This document shows, piece after piece, positions 10,742-21,489 of a DNA stretch of 64,000 nt; the first letter of the stretch is position 1; the number at the start of each line of letters is the position of its first letter. The stretch comes from Persicaria tinctoria (taxonomy: Eukaryota; Streptophyta; Magnoliopsida; Caryophyllales; Polygonaceae). The stretch spans positions 68,530,188-68,594,187 of the forward strand of contig JBANSL010000013.1 in assembly GCA_037127255.1 (NCBI GenBank). Direction: 5' to 3'. The notes below the pieces were generated by a model that had not been told where the DNA came from, did not search any database, and saw nothing but the letters and a program-made list of their open reading frames with translations. Made by a program: the position numbers and the translations under genes.

Positions 10742-13700
10742 GTGTGCGCCCTGATAATTGGAGAAGAAAATGTTAGGCAAGAAATTAAAATTGATTTTCA
10801 AAAACGCTATAATGAGGAAACGATTGACGATAGACTCCTCAACGAGGTGATTAACATCATTCACCCTTCAATCTCCCCTGCAGAAAATGAATTCCTTATA
10901 CGCGTTCCAACAAATGGTGAAATTAAGACCGCCGTTTTCAGCCTTGGGAAAAATAAATCGCCAGGTCCCGATGGGATGACGGCCGAAGTCTACAAGCATT
11001 ATTGGGATATTATTGGAAATTCGATTATCAAAGCCATCAAAGGTTTCTTCAACTCCGGGAAAATCGTAATACAAATAAATCATACATTTATTTCCTTACT
11101 ACCAAAGCAAGATAACCCCTCGACGACTAACCACTATCGGCCTATAAGCTTGTGTTCCAACCTATATAAAATCATTTCAAAAATTCTAACAGAAAGACGT
11201 AAAGTAGTGATTGGTAAGCTCATTCACCCATTACAAGGGGCGTTTGTGTCAGATAGATCAATTCAAGACAATGTCCTAATAGCTCACGAAATCTTCCATT
11301 CCTTTCTATCGCGTTTGGGTCGTGAAGGGTGGCTGACAATCAAACTGGACATGGAAAAAACATATGACAGGGTTGATTGGAACTTCACCAAAAAGATTCT
11401 TGACAAATTTGGATTCCACCCTACTTTCATTCCCTGGGTTATGGAATGTGTAACAACAGTCTCATATTCTATACTTGTGAATAACGGCCCTACAGATATG
11501 TTCTTGCCGACTAGGGGCCTTTGTCAAGGGGATCCCCTTTCCCCGTTTCTATTTATCTTAGGTGCAGAAATATTGGCACGTCACCTGTCAGCTGAGGCAA
11601 ATAGTGATAGAAGCCCGATTGGTTGCACATTTGGGAGGAATGGACCGAGAATTCCCTTTCTATCATTTGCTGATGATATTATCATCTTCTCGAAAGGCAG
11701 CTTGGATGCCTGTAGAAGAGTCAAAACAATTATTGACTCCTATTGTGAAGTCTCGGGCCAAAAAGTAAACTACCGTAAATCATGCTTCCAAGCTACTAAA
11801 GAAATCACACAGACTAGACTTCTGGAACTCAATAGCTGCCTAACTATTTCCAACCTCGACTCCTTAGAAAAATATCTCGGATGTCCAATCATCAACGACA
11901 GAGTAACCAAAGAAACCTTCGAAGATATTGTCTGTAAATCTAGAGAACAACTAAGTAAATGGCGTGCTAACTCGCTATCTCAACAAGGTCGAGCTATTCT
12001 TATAAACTCAAATCTATCAGCCAAACCCCTATATACGATGCAGAGCTTCTTACTGCCCTCTTCAATTCATAAAGAACTTGATCAGATCAATAGAACATTT
12101 TTCTCGAATAAAGACCTGCAACACCGTCCATTGATTAGTTGGGATAGATTTTGTAGAACAAAGAAATGCGGGGGCATAGGGATTAGAAAATCCAAAGAAA
12201 TGAATGAGGCACTGCAAATGAAAATGCTATGGAAAACGCTGGTTGGGCCGGATAACGTTTGGGTGCGAATAATCAAACATAAATATCTTAGATCGGATGA
12301 TATTATCCATTATAAGAAAAGTGGTGCTGCCTCCTGGCAATGGGCGAAACTTACAACTCTAATTGACAAGTTCAAAAGGGGGCTTATCTGGTCGGTTGTC
12401 ACCGGGACCGCTATCAAATTCTAGTCTGATAACTGGATCACAACATCTTCTATTCAGTCGAGGAATGATTGCCCAATAATTGATAACATCGATGATAAAG
12501 TCAGCGACTATATCTTGGGAGGTAAATGGTGGGTGGAGAAACTCTCTGCAGTTCTCCCACACAACATAGTGGAGGAAATCCTTGACATTCCGCTTCCGAT
12601 CTCAAATTTTGTGGATAGATTATACTGGTGGCCGGACCGAGAGGGTTGGTTCACTACGTCAAGTGCATATAAATTGGTTTCCGCTGAGTCCTCACTTCCC
12701 CTGGACAACAACTCCTGGATCTGGCGTCTCGACATCCCACCTAAGATTAAGAATTTCTTGTGGAAAATATGTCAAAATGGCCTTCCCTCTACTGCTAGGG
12801 TTGCCCAATGGGGGCTCCCTATCCCTCCTACATGTAATCTATGTAACTGTTCTATGGAAGATGATGTTCATTTACTGTTCGAATGTCAATATTCGAGATC
12901 TCTAGTTCAATTCCAGGGACACATAAACTCCACAATAGTCAGCCAAATCACATTATCACGTGATATAAACCCAATCATGTCAATCATCGGTAATATCCTA
13001 CCAAAGGCCGCTCTAGGTAAACTTGCTTTCGCTTGGTGATCGATGTGGTATATTCGCAACCAACATGTGTTTAGGCAGGTACCAGTCCCTTCTAGGGACG
13101 CCGCTTTGAAACTTATTACTTCAAACGAGATAAATTGGAGTAACACTCACCAATATGATAGTACGCTAGATGATAACACCACCCCTCATTCACGAAGCGC
13201 CAGACAACCCGTAATGAGGAATAAAGATCGTAACATCAAGTGGCGCAAACCACCAAAAGGTACTTTCAAACTCAACTTTGACGGATCGACTCTCGCTGAT
13301 AACCGTAGTACCGTTGGTGTGATTATCAGGGATTGGAATGGACACCCAATACACATAGGCTATAAAAAATTAGGTATTAAAAGCGCGCTTCAAGTCGAAG
13401 CCCTAGCACTTAAACATGAGGTACAACTGGCCCTACAACTATGTATCGCCAAAATCCATATTGAAGGGGATTCCAGCATAATTATTAACCATCTCAACAA
13501 CAAGTCCAGATGCCCATGGGAAATCGAACTCATCTTGTCTGATGTACAAGTTCTTCTATCGACTATGAAAGATATTTCTTTCATTCATGTACCCCGTCTT
13601 GGCAATAGAGTGGCTGATAAGGTTGCACACCTTAGCCACTCTGCCAGGAGTATTGATATTTCTAACAATTCCGGTCTTACAGACCTCATCCGAAAGATGC

Positions 13701-13753
13701 TTTCAGGTAGAGCGTGCTCACCCAAATTTTTTCCTAATAAAAAAAAGAGTTGA
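10742..13753 (+). pseudogene. L1-type LINE ORF2 fragment (LINE-1): reverse transcriptase, zf-RVT, RNase H
   Basis: One continuous frame of about 1000 codons is broken only by TAG at 12422-12424 and TGA at 13037-13039. The 5' part, including the endonuclease, is missing. The reverse transcriptase shows KSPGPDGM (about 10955), YRPISLCS (about 11140), LDMEKTYDRVDW and the catalytic FADDII (about 11668). A zinc-binding domain (WFTTSSAYKL to CNLCNCSMEDDVHLLFEC) and RNase H (LNFDGS, GVIIRDWNG, EGDSS) follow to 13753. The sister LINE at 23826-26245 has Trp where the TGA stands (SWWMTWY), and the TAG stands where FWSDNW is expected. Both stops are thus G to A changes in TGG. The short A-rich tail follows directly. 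Confidence 0.9.
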
Positions 13754-13773
13754 GAGAGAGAGAGGATGAGTCT

Positions 13774-14039
13774 TGTTAAGTTGGACGGTGTGTGGAGTTG
13801 TGAGTCGAGTGAATCCTGATAAATATAGTGTGAGTGAGTTAGTTAAGAGTGGTGACTGGTGAGTGTTGGTGAGAGTTTTGTATTGAGCAAGTTGTACAAA
13901 ATACTTTTATACATTAATACAAGTCCTCATTTCCAAGAGAGTCGGTCAATCAAAGTCTCACATGATCGAGTATTAGCTACCCGTTTTCCCAACACACTTC
14001 ATTGTTCTTCATCTTGCTTCTTCTCTAGCAAGTCTAACA
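13774..14039 (+). repeat. Probable 5' LTR of copia-2
   Basis: The block begins TGTTAAGTTGG and ends AAGTCTAACA, giving the inverted termini TGTTA/TAACA. It is followed by TAGCATCAAC, a degenerate version of the copia primer-binding site TGGTATCAGAGC, and then by copia gag. The 3' partner LTR was not found, so the boundaries rest on the termini only. Confidence 0.5.
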
Positions 14040-14141
14040 TAGCATCAACTTCCACGATCTTCTACTCCTCTTCATTTCCATTTGATTCATCTTCGTTTAG
14101 ATTTTGAAACTCTGTTTCTATTCTTCATCTCTGTTTCGTCA

Positions 14142-14578
14142 TGCTGAATCCTCCACCTTTAAATCCTTGGTTTTCTAGTACCTCTTAATTGGATTCATCT
14201 GATATTCTGATCTGTTCTACATTACCATGTCGAATTCACTTGGAATGGTTTGTGTCGAAGGTTTTCGACGGATCTAGATTCTTTGTTTGAAAATGTGTTG
14301 TTTCAATTGCTTTATCAACCAAGAACAAAATTGGTTTTGTGGATGTATCGATTCAACAAGCTTCAAGTGATTCTCCAGATCTCCACAAATTGAAACGATA
14401 CAATGGCATGGTTACTTCTTGGTTGCTCAATGCCATGACTCTAGATCTTGTCGATAGATTTCTTTTGTCGAATTCGACAAAAGACATTTGGTTTGGATTG
14501 TTGTTGTGTTTCTCTCAATCTAATGGTGCTCAGTTGTTTACTCGCTGGCATATCTCAAGATTCAGATGGGATCTCTAC
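14142..14578 (+). pseudogene. copia-2 gag, N-terminal part
   Basis: Translation from the ATG at 14142 shows copia gag features: SIQQASSDSPDLHKLKRYN (about 14345-14400), VTSWLLNAM and a KDIWFGL plus FSQSNGAQLF stretch (about 14480-14540). Frameshifts and stops are frequent. Gag is cut at 14578 by the LINE-3 insertion. It resumes near 15455, where LIQEETQRGVHHYSQL fits the gag C-terminal region. Confidence 0.6.
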
Positions 14579-15289
14579 TTTTTTTTTTGAAGCTGTTAAT
14601 TTATAGAACGTAATGTGTAATTACAAAAGAGAGCAAGCCCAACTAGGCCATGCCCATGATCCTACCCGACCCCATCCCAGGGTGTATCCCAAAAAACTCC
14701 ACAAAAACTATCACCTACTCAAGTATACCTCCCATCTCACGCTTAACTCATAGCACTACCCATTACTCAATAGTAGTCTTTGCAACCAACGCCGCTCCCT
14801 AGGTGTTTTGCCTTTACAGTTTACACCTTAGGGAGATGTGAAACTTGCAAGTCTCCACTATATGAATTGCCCACTCTCTGGGCTTACACAAATCACTTCT
14901 AAACACCACACCGTTTCTATCTATCCAAGTGTAATATATTAAAGCCAAAAACACTAACAATTTGACCTTAAACTCTACCTTCTGTCGACTCTTACATGCA
15001 AACCAGCGAAGCCAATCTTCAATTCCGTCTAGCCTATACGGTATGCCGACCCACCGCCACACCCATTCCCTTGCTTCTTGTATTACCTCACATTCAACCC
15101 ATAAATGCAGCTCAGATTCCTCCGCCTTCCTACTCAAAGGACAGATTGTAGCATTGTCTCCCATCCAATGCTTCACGATCCGCCTTGTTTTCAGTCGTTG
15201 ATGAATAGCTACCCAGGTCACGAACGACCATTTTTGGGATGCGAAAATGGTCGTTCGTGACCTGGGTAGCTATTCATCAGCGACTGAAG
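14579..15289 (-). mobile_element. LINE 3' fragment (LINE-3) on the minus strand, inserted in copia-2
   Basis: The insertion starts with a T-run (14579-14588), i.e. a poly(A) tail on the minus strand. The minus frame 14814-15221 (135 residues) carries an L1 zf-RVT domain: WVAIHQRLKTRRIVKHWMGD, then CPLSRKAEESELHLWVECE and a C-terminal TWIDRNGVVFRSD block. Its 5' end at about 15245 is joined head-to-head to a second copy of the same 45 bases. A related minus-strand LINE fragment lies at 19310-19925. Confidence 0.75.
15190..15288. repeat. 45-bp near-perfect inverted duplication at the LINE-3 5' junction
   Basis: Positions 15190-15234 and 15244-15288 are inverted copies with 44 of 45 bases matching and a 9-base spacer. 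Both arms encode the same LINE segment (KWSFVTWVAIHQRLK) in opposite directions. The arrangement resembles a 5' inversion, or a fold-back made during target-primed reverse transcription. Confidence 0.85.
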
Positions 15290-16033
15290 ATTCCCTTCAG
15301 AACTTCCCACCTTGCTCATGTTGTCTTTCTAAGGCCGTTCGTGATTATTACAAAATTTTAACATCTCATTCAATTTCTTATGGGATTAAACGATTCATTT
15401 TTTTGCGGCAAGGGGAAGCATTCTCATGATGCATCATTTGCATTATATTGACAAAGCTTATTTCATGTTGATTCAGGAAGAAACTCAGCGAGGGGTTCAT
15501 CATTACAGTCAGTTGGTCGTTAAACTTTCTCTTTGAGTGTTACATCTCAGAAATCATTAGCTCCTCCACATCCAATCCGCCAGCAACTCCTTCATAGAAA
15601 TATAAAAAAAATCCAAATTATGCGTGTTTCTTCTACAAGAAATAAGGAACTTGATTGAAAGTTGTATCAAATTACATGGATTTACAAAGGATGGCAAATA
15701 GAAGTCTTCATAGAAGTTTGCTGCTCAAGCATCAAGTGAAGATTATTCCTCTGCAATTGTGTCTGCTCCTATCATCACCACCAATTAGTATACTCAGTTA
15801 TTGTCTCTCATTAAGAAGTTTGATATTAATTTCTTCTGCTGCAGATTAATCTATTTCCTACAATAAATTTTCTGGTTGATGAGAGATGTGAAGAGACAAA
15901 AGAGTCCCACATAGATAATATGAAAGAACAAGTCTTAGTATATAAGCTAGTGAGATACTTTTCCTATTGTCAATTGGTTTTAGGATGGAACCCCACTCGA
16001 CTTATGTGCTAGGCTACTAGTGCATGGGCATAC
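15290..16033 (+). other. copia-2 gag remnant and an LTR-like segment
   Basis: From about 15440 to 15600 a degenerate gag tail is visible (EETQRGVHHYSQLVVKLS). At about 15885-16015 the sequence GAGTCCCACAT plus a 'tagtatataag' and 'caattggttttagg' series is typical of short plant copia LTRs, so a foreign LTR fragment may be present. I see no intact gene here. Confidence 0.4.
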
Positions 16034-16558
16034 GTGTTCACACGATCACAAGGTGTTTCCCCTCTTCAAAAGTTGTATAAGGTATCTTCAACTCTTGATC
16101 ATCTCCGATTATTTGGTTTCTTGGTCTTTGTATCTACTTCTAAGCCTTGCATAGATAAGCTACAACCTCGTGCTTTCCCATGTGTGTTTTTGGGATACCC
16201 CTTCCAAAATAAAGCATATAAATTACTCAACCTCACAACAGAGAAAATAATCCTCTCAAGAGTTCTAGCCTTTCACGAGCAGATTTTTCCTTTCAAACAT
16301 CATTCCACTTCACCTCCTACACACACTCTTCCTTTTCTTGTTCTTGACCATTCAAATTCAGAACCTTCACTTAAGCCTTGCAGAGATAAGCTACAACCTC
16401 GTACTTTATCATGCGTATTTTTGGGATATCCCTTCCAAAATAAAGCTTATAAATTACTCAACCTCACCACAGAGAAAATAATCCTCTTAAGAGTTCCGGT
16501 CTTTCACGAGCACATTTTTCCTTTCAAACACCATTCCACTTCACCTCGACCACTCTAA
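16034..16558 (+). pseudogene. copia-2 integrase C-terminal region with internal tandem duplication
   Basis: The frame encodes the copia integrase tail: SPLQKLYKVSSTLDHLRLFGF, then CVFLGYPFQNKAYKLLNL, which matches the C-VFLGYP signature of the family. About 175 bp (16141-16314) are repeated at 16372-16547 with roughly 90% identity, so residues from KPCxDKLQPR to FPFKHHSTSP occur twice. Such a repeat is not part of normal integrase and marks a later local duplication. Confidence 0.8.
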
Positions 16559-17970
16559 TTCAGAAACATCACTTCCTATTTCCTATAGAGAATCCTCATT
16601 TAGTTCTTTCCTCATTTGAGGATTCTCCCATCCTTCTGCTCACCTACAAAACTATTTTTGTGGAGCCGCTTATTCCTTCTTACCTTCTTCAAATCTTCAT
16701 CGATCCGTCTAAATGCATTTGTCTATCTTCTTAGTTACAATCTTCTCTTTCCCATATCTATTAGCTTTTGTTTTATAAGGAGGTTGTTTAGTTTGTAGAA
16801 TGGTGATCGACATGATATGGACTTTGAACTTGAATAATTGGCGCTAAATCGGTTTATTGTGGATTTACCTCTAGGAAAATGTCCAATTGTTTCTAAGTTG
16901 GTTTATAAGCTCAAGTACAATTGCCTCGCTTGGTGATTAGAGGGTGTTTTTAGAAGCATGATATAGATTATTCAGAGACTTTTTCCCTTTCCCTTATTGT
17001 AAAAAGAACCTCCATTCACTACCTTGTTGTTGTCGCTATCAAAAAGAATTGGACACTATCTCAGCTTGATGTAAACAATGCCTTCCTCCAGGAAGACATC
17101 AATACAGAGGTATATATGAAGATTACACCGGGTTTACATGGCTAGTTTCGAGGTAAGGTTAATTTGCAGATTGAATAAATCCTTGTATAGATTAAAACAA
17201 GTTTCTCGCCAATGGTACACGGAGTAGCATTTCTTGCAATATATATTGATGTCATTTTAGTCATTGGGAATGATTATAGTGAAATTAGTACCCTTAAAGG
17301 TTTTTTACATAACAGGTTTAAGATCAAAGATCTTGGACACATTCAATACTTTCTCGGTATGGAATTTATCACTGCAAATGATGGTCTTGTAGTCCCTCAA
17401 AAAAAATTCGCCCTGGAATTGGTTGTTTCTTCTCCTTTAGATCCCGCTCTGAGACTTACTCTTGACTTAGAGCCTTTACTTCCCGATCCAACTACATGTA
17501 GAAGAATAGTTGGCCGATTAAACTTTTCACCAATTATCGACCAAATCTTTCTTTTTTCATCCAACATCTTTCGCAATTTCAGCAGAAACCGTCTTCAACT
17601 CATTGGGATGTTGCAATGCATGTGGTCAATTACATTTTAGTCATTATGGTCTTTTTTATTGCGTTACTCGCATCAGTGATTTCATTTTCAAAGTTTTTTG
17701 TTACTTTGATTGGGCAGCTTGCTCTTGTACACATTAATGATCAATCAGTGGACACTTCATCACGCTGGGTTCTTCTCCAATTTCTTGAAAATCCAAGAAA
17801 TAGACAATTTTGTCATTGTCTTCCATCAAAGTAGAATATAGATTTCTTCATTGTCTCACAATAGAGCTAGCTAGCATGTATAGAAGATCAAGTACAACCA
17901 CACGACCCATATAAAGTATCAGCTCTAGTAAAGTGTATACAAGAAATCAACATGCCATATTGATTAATGT
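16559..17970 (+). pseudogene. copia-2 reverse transcriptase and RNase H remnants
   Basis: The pieces appear in shifting frames. FIVDLPLGKCPIVSKLVYKL (about 16850) is the start of reverse transcriptase. Next come a degenerate QLDVNNAFL (about 17066), LNKSLYRLKQVSRQWY (about 17167) and a frame at 17212-17640 with IYIDVILVIGND, where the usual YVDD reads YIDV. KIKDLGHIQYFLGMEF follows. RNase H fragments (DWAACS, about 17710; LSSIKVEY, about 17825) end near 17970. The element stops there, without a 3' LTR, next to the TIR element at 17986. Confidence 0.75.
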
Positions 17971-17985
17971 TATATATATATATAT

Positions 17986-18236
17986 CAGGGGCGGAGGCAG
18001 GAGGCATGCGGTGGCTCAAGCCCCCCCCCCCGGAAATTAAAAAAAAAAAATTATATTTGTCTTATATATATAGAAAAAGAGGGCATTAATGATACAACAC
18101 AACATTCTGGCACAAGTGGTTGGAGGGTGGGCTGGGGTAAGTGAAGGTTCTGGGTTCGAAACCCCTTTTACCCTCATTTTTCAATTTTTTTTTTCAACCC
18201 ATGAGCCCCCTGAACAACTTGCTGCCTCCGCCCCTG
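17986..18236. mobile_element. TIR element (hAT-like MITE) with internal Pol III-like boxes
   Basis: Perfect 15-bp terminal inverted repeats CAGGGGCGGAGGCAG (17986-18000) and CTGCCTCCGCCCCTG (18222-18236) bound 251 bp. CAGGGGCGGA-type ends are common in plant hAT-related MITEs. Inside are a box A-like TGGCACAAGTGG (18108-18119) and a box B-like GGGTTCGAAACCC (18152-18164). The flanking bases are (TA)n on the left and TATACTCA on the right, so an 8-bp target duplication is not clear. Confidence 0.65.
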
Positions 18237-19309
18237 TATACTCATTATTAAGGTCATCATAGCATAAGGTCAAATATGGTAAGATGATCATATGACGTGC
18301 TAATAAATAGTAATGTCCAGATAAACAACCTAACATCATGAGAGCAATATTTGCATACATATAGTTAGCAAAACATTCATCAATAGGAATGAACACATAT
18401 GAGTAACAAGGAAGCACAATGAAAGTTCTACAGTACTCTACGCGCGCGCACACACACACGACAATCTAACAACCTATCACCTCATATATAGTCAAACACG
18501 CTTGGCAAACCTAATTAAGATGGTCGATAGCTTACTTGTGTTCTTCAATATTGAGGTTTCAAATGTCACCCTAGTACCTGTGTACACTGTAGTTCTACGT
18601 ACCGACGTACCCAAATAACCAACGTACGTACGTTGTTAGGGTGTTGTTTACATATGCAACTTGTTTGTAATTTAAGGTGTAGACTTTGTGCATATGGACC
18701 GAACCCACTGCCCATTGGAGCCTTCCTCTGAATTCCATCTTAAAACATGGCCCACCTAAACCAAATACCAACTAGCTAGCTAACATCTTAATTATTTTGC
18801 ATATAATTTTATATTATAAAAAAAATTAGATATGTATATATAATGTATTTATGAGTTTTATTTTTAGAAATTAGTATTTAAATTTATTTTAGAAAATAAT
18901 AATTATTATTTTTTATAATATAATTATTATATATATGAAAAATAATTAAATATAACACAAGGTGCAGCAACATATATATTATTTAAACTCAATTAGCATT
19001 GAGAAGGGTTTTATCGTACCACCCTGAAGCAGTAAATATATGCAAAAGGGTGTAATATGGTTACAAAAGACGTACACTGAACTAGAAGTCTAGTGTAAAA
19101 GTATTAATTAAATCATGGTGGGTCATACGACGTGGGGGGTACGTCACACGCCCAAACACTAATCAAGCCGAGTGGTATGTGGTTCTATCCTAAAATCAAT
19201 TGGTGTTAGAAAGAGTACGTAGACTATATATCCAATTATATACAAAGTTTGGATTCATATTTTAATCAACGTGGGATCTATCCCACGACTCATATTCATA
19301 ATCTCAACA
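18237..19309. other. Intergenic sequence without recognisable features
   Basis: AT-rich sequence with a short CGCG/CACA microsatellite near 18441-18460 and palindromic ACGTACGTACGT near 18623-18636. I see no coding region, LTR pair or RNA gene. Short open frames here have no family features. Confidence 0.5.
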
Positions 19310-19925
19310 AAAAAAATATTGCAGCCTCTTAGGGCCAAAATCACCCCCCTCCCCAAAATCACAAAATTCTCTATACAATTGTTCTAATTCTCGTCTCTCC
19401 ACTCCTACCCTCTACACCATCATCTATGCATTCGGGCTCGCCACTTTTTCTCATTTAGTGTCTTACACTTAAATGGGAGTCGACTCTTACAAGATTCAAC
19501 AATGCGTGTAGCACACTCCTTGGGATTAAATTGTTCTCTATGGAATACAATCCTAGCTAGCCTATATATTTCTAGCAAACCAAGTGAAATATATAAGGAC
19601 TGAGAAAGCTAACAACTTACCTTTGGAAAGGAACATAATGCTTCACCCTTGACCCCTTGTCAACTCCCGGGTAAACCAAGTCATCGTCCAGCCTTCAATA
19701 TATACTCGATCCCCTCCTCATGTGTAATTTTCGCCCACATCCACACCAGCTTTCGCGTGTCATGAACCGGAACACACTCGAACCATAGGTGGCTCTTCGT
19801 TTCAACCGTTGTGCCACGTACAAGTGGGACATCGATCATACAACATCTTCACCTCTACAATGCTTTACCTTATACCCTGTTTGTAGCCTCTTCTTAATTC
19901 TGTTCCTATTTTGTTTACTGCTGTA
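19310..19925 (-). pseudogene. LINE 3' fragment (LINE-4), minus strand
   Basis: In shifting minus-strand frames the L1 zf-RVT/C-terminal region is readable: CPTCTWHNG near 19826, HLWF-like and FECVPVHDTRKLVWMW near 19770, then an LIYFTW/ARIVFHRE block near 19560 and KSRLPFKCK near 19470. The order matches LINE-3 at 14579-15245 (TWIDRNGVVFRSD, CKFHISLRCK). An A-run near 19310-19317 lies at the expected 3' side. It is heavily decayed. Confidence 0.55.
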
Positions 19926-20091
19926 CCACCCTTGTTACACATTAATTACTAACGATGTTTTTTAATAATAAAAAATTATTTAAAATATAAATGAAAAATA
20001 ATATATATACTTCCATACTTTTTAAAAGAGTCATTATTTTAATTAGGATATTAATTACACTAAAATATATACTATAATTATTTTGTAAAAA

Positions 20092-20345
20092 AATATGCAA
20101 ATATGTATTATCGGAGAATGCACTTATAATTTTTTTATTATTATTAAGAAATACTTTATTGTTACATGAGTTATAAATGCACCTACTACTTTGGCCTTTC
20201 ATGTATTGGATTATTTCAACAACTTGCTTATATGGATATGAGACGTTGACCGGTTCTAGAAATTTGCTCGATCTGACGTACTCGGTGTTAGTTTTTACCA
20301 TGACCACCACTGCCCACAGATCAAACATCTTAATTTTCAAATTAA
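20092..20345 (+). repeat. Conserved upstream block of GRP2, duplicated upstream of GRP3
   Basis: This block (TTTCATGTATTGGATTATTT, then GGATATGAGACGTTGACC, TTTGCTCGAT, AGATCAAAC) recurs at 52196-52414 and 53355-53400 upstream of GRP3. The second copy is split by a LINE insertion. It shows that the GRP duplication carried at least 0.5 kb of upstream DNA. The two copies are clearly diverged. Confidence 0.75.
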
Positions 20346-20532
20346 TTAATAATTAGTCTAGTCCCGATATATCATAAAGAAACGTTTAATTTGAAAAAAA
20401 GAGATAAAATTAAGTAGGTAAAGTGTTGACTAGCTAGCTTTTTTTTTGGTAAACAAAAAGTGTTGACTAGCTAGTTACGTTGATTTTCATGCAGTATGAA
20501 AAGGAGGACGAAATATAATATCATCTCTATAG

Positions 20533-20541
20533 TATATATAA
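20533..20541 (+). promoter_or_regulatory. TATA box of GRP2
   Basis: TATATATAA about 95 bp before the ATG, at the same relative place as in GRP1 and GRP3. Confidence 0.55.
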
Positions 20542-20629
20542 CGCAAAGCACAAACAATCTGCTTAAATCACGTACTCTTTACAATATTTAGTAATTTTAA
20601 GAGGAATAAGTTAAGTTAATTTGGAGAAA

Positions 20630-21007
20630 ATGAAAACGAGTTTGCTTGTTTTTATTCTGCTGGGCGCCCTTTTTTGCTGCACCACCACCATAAGTGCAAG
20701 GATGCTAGCGGCGAGCCAAGCAACAACCGCTGAGTGCGACTCCAACCACCGCCTTTTCCGCCATGCTAAATTATTGGGTGTCGGCCTTGGCGTTGGTGCG
20801 GGATTAGGTGTTGGCCTTGGAGGAGGAGGAGGTGGTGGTGGGGGTGGTGGTGGAGGAGGAGGCGGTGGGGGTGGTGGAGGAGGAGGCGGTGGTGGAGGAG
20901 GTGGTGGTGGTGGTGGAGGAGGTGGAGGAGGAGGAGGTGGAGGTGGGGGATTAGGTATCGGAATTGGTGGTGGAGGAGGAGGCGGCGGTGGTGTCGGTTT
21001 GCCTTGA
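20630..21007 (+). CDS. Glycine-rich secreted protein, paralogue 2 (GRP2)
   Basis: It encodes 125 residues: signal peptide MKTSLLVFILLGALFC, a short Thr-rich stretch, ARMLAASQATTAEC, and the conserved HRLFRHAKLLGVGLGVG. A glycine tract of about 65 residues, interrupted by LGIGIGG, then runs to GVGLP. As for its paralogues, an exported cell-wall glycine-rich protein is the likely role. In GRP3 the start is ATGGAGAAAATG; here the first ATG is TTG (20621), so translation should begin at the second ATG, three codons later, leaving the signal peptide core intact. Promoter, leader and 3' flank are homologous to those of GRP3. Confidence 0.8.
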   Translation: MKTSLLVFILLGALFCCTTTISARMLAASQATTAECDSNHRLFRHAKLLGVGLGVGAGLGVGLGGGGGGGGGGGGGGGGGGGGGGGGGGGGGGGGGGGGGGGGGGGGLGIGIGGGGGGGGGVGLP

Positions 21008-21059
21008 TCGAACAAATAAAAGACGGATTACAAACGTGCCGGGTGCTTACTTATTACGG

Positions 21060-21489
21060 AGTATATATTTGTGATAAGCAAATTTCATTATGGGGTATGG
21101 GGAGGCATAATTTCAATGTGTGTACAATAAGCTTAGCTGGCCTCAGCTACTCACATTCTCAATATATATTTGATGGTGGTTGTATCCATTTAGAATTAAG
21201 TGGTGAATTACGTTTGTGATTCATAAATTCATTAATAAATTGCGATAAGTTGTGACGGACTCATAAACTTATCAGTGTAATTTAGCCCCTCCTTAATAGA
21301 TTTTTTAGTTTAACATCTTAAAACTATGATATATATTAAGTTTAAACGGTGAAGTGTTAGTTCAAAATATGATATTTTTGCTCAAATTAAATGACAATGT
21401 AATGTTTTAGTTCAAAATCATAATACATACCTATGTGAACTTTCAAATGAATAGTAACTTTACATTTGTAATTTTTAATTTTTTTTGGG
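21060..21489. other. GRP2 3' flank and AT-rich intergenic DNA
   Basis: 21016-21230 is homologous to the 3' flanks of GRP3 (54280-54650, interrupted by a MITE) and GRP1 (6450-6612). Shared pieces include GATAAGCAAATTTCA, TAGCTGGCCT, AGCTACTC and TTAAGTGGTGAATTA. The remainder is AT-rich with no feature I can name. Confidence 0.6.

Noticed and set aside
20621..20629. TTG as start of GRP2
   Set aside because: Plant nuclear genes rarely use TTG and an ATG follows three codons later with the full signal core.
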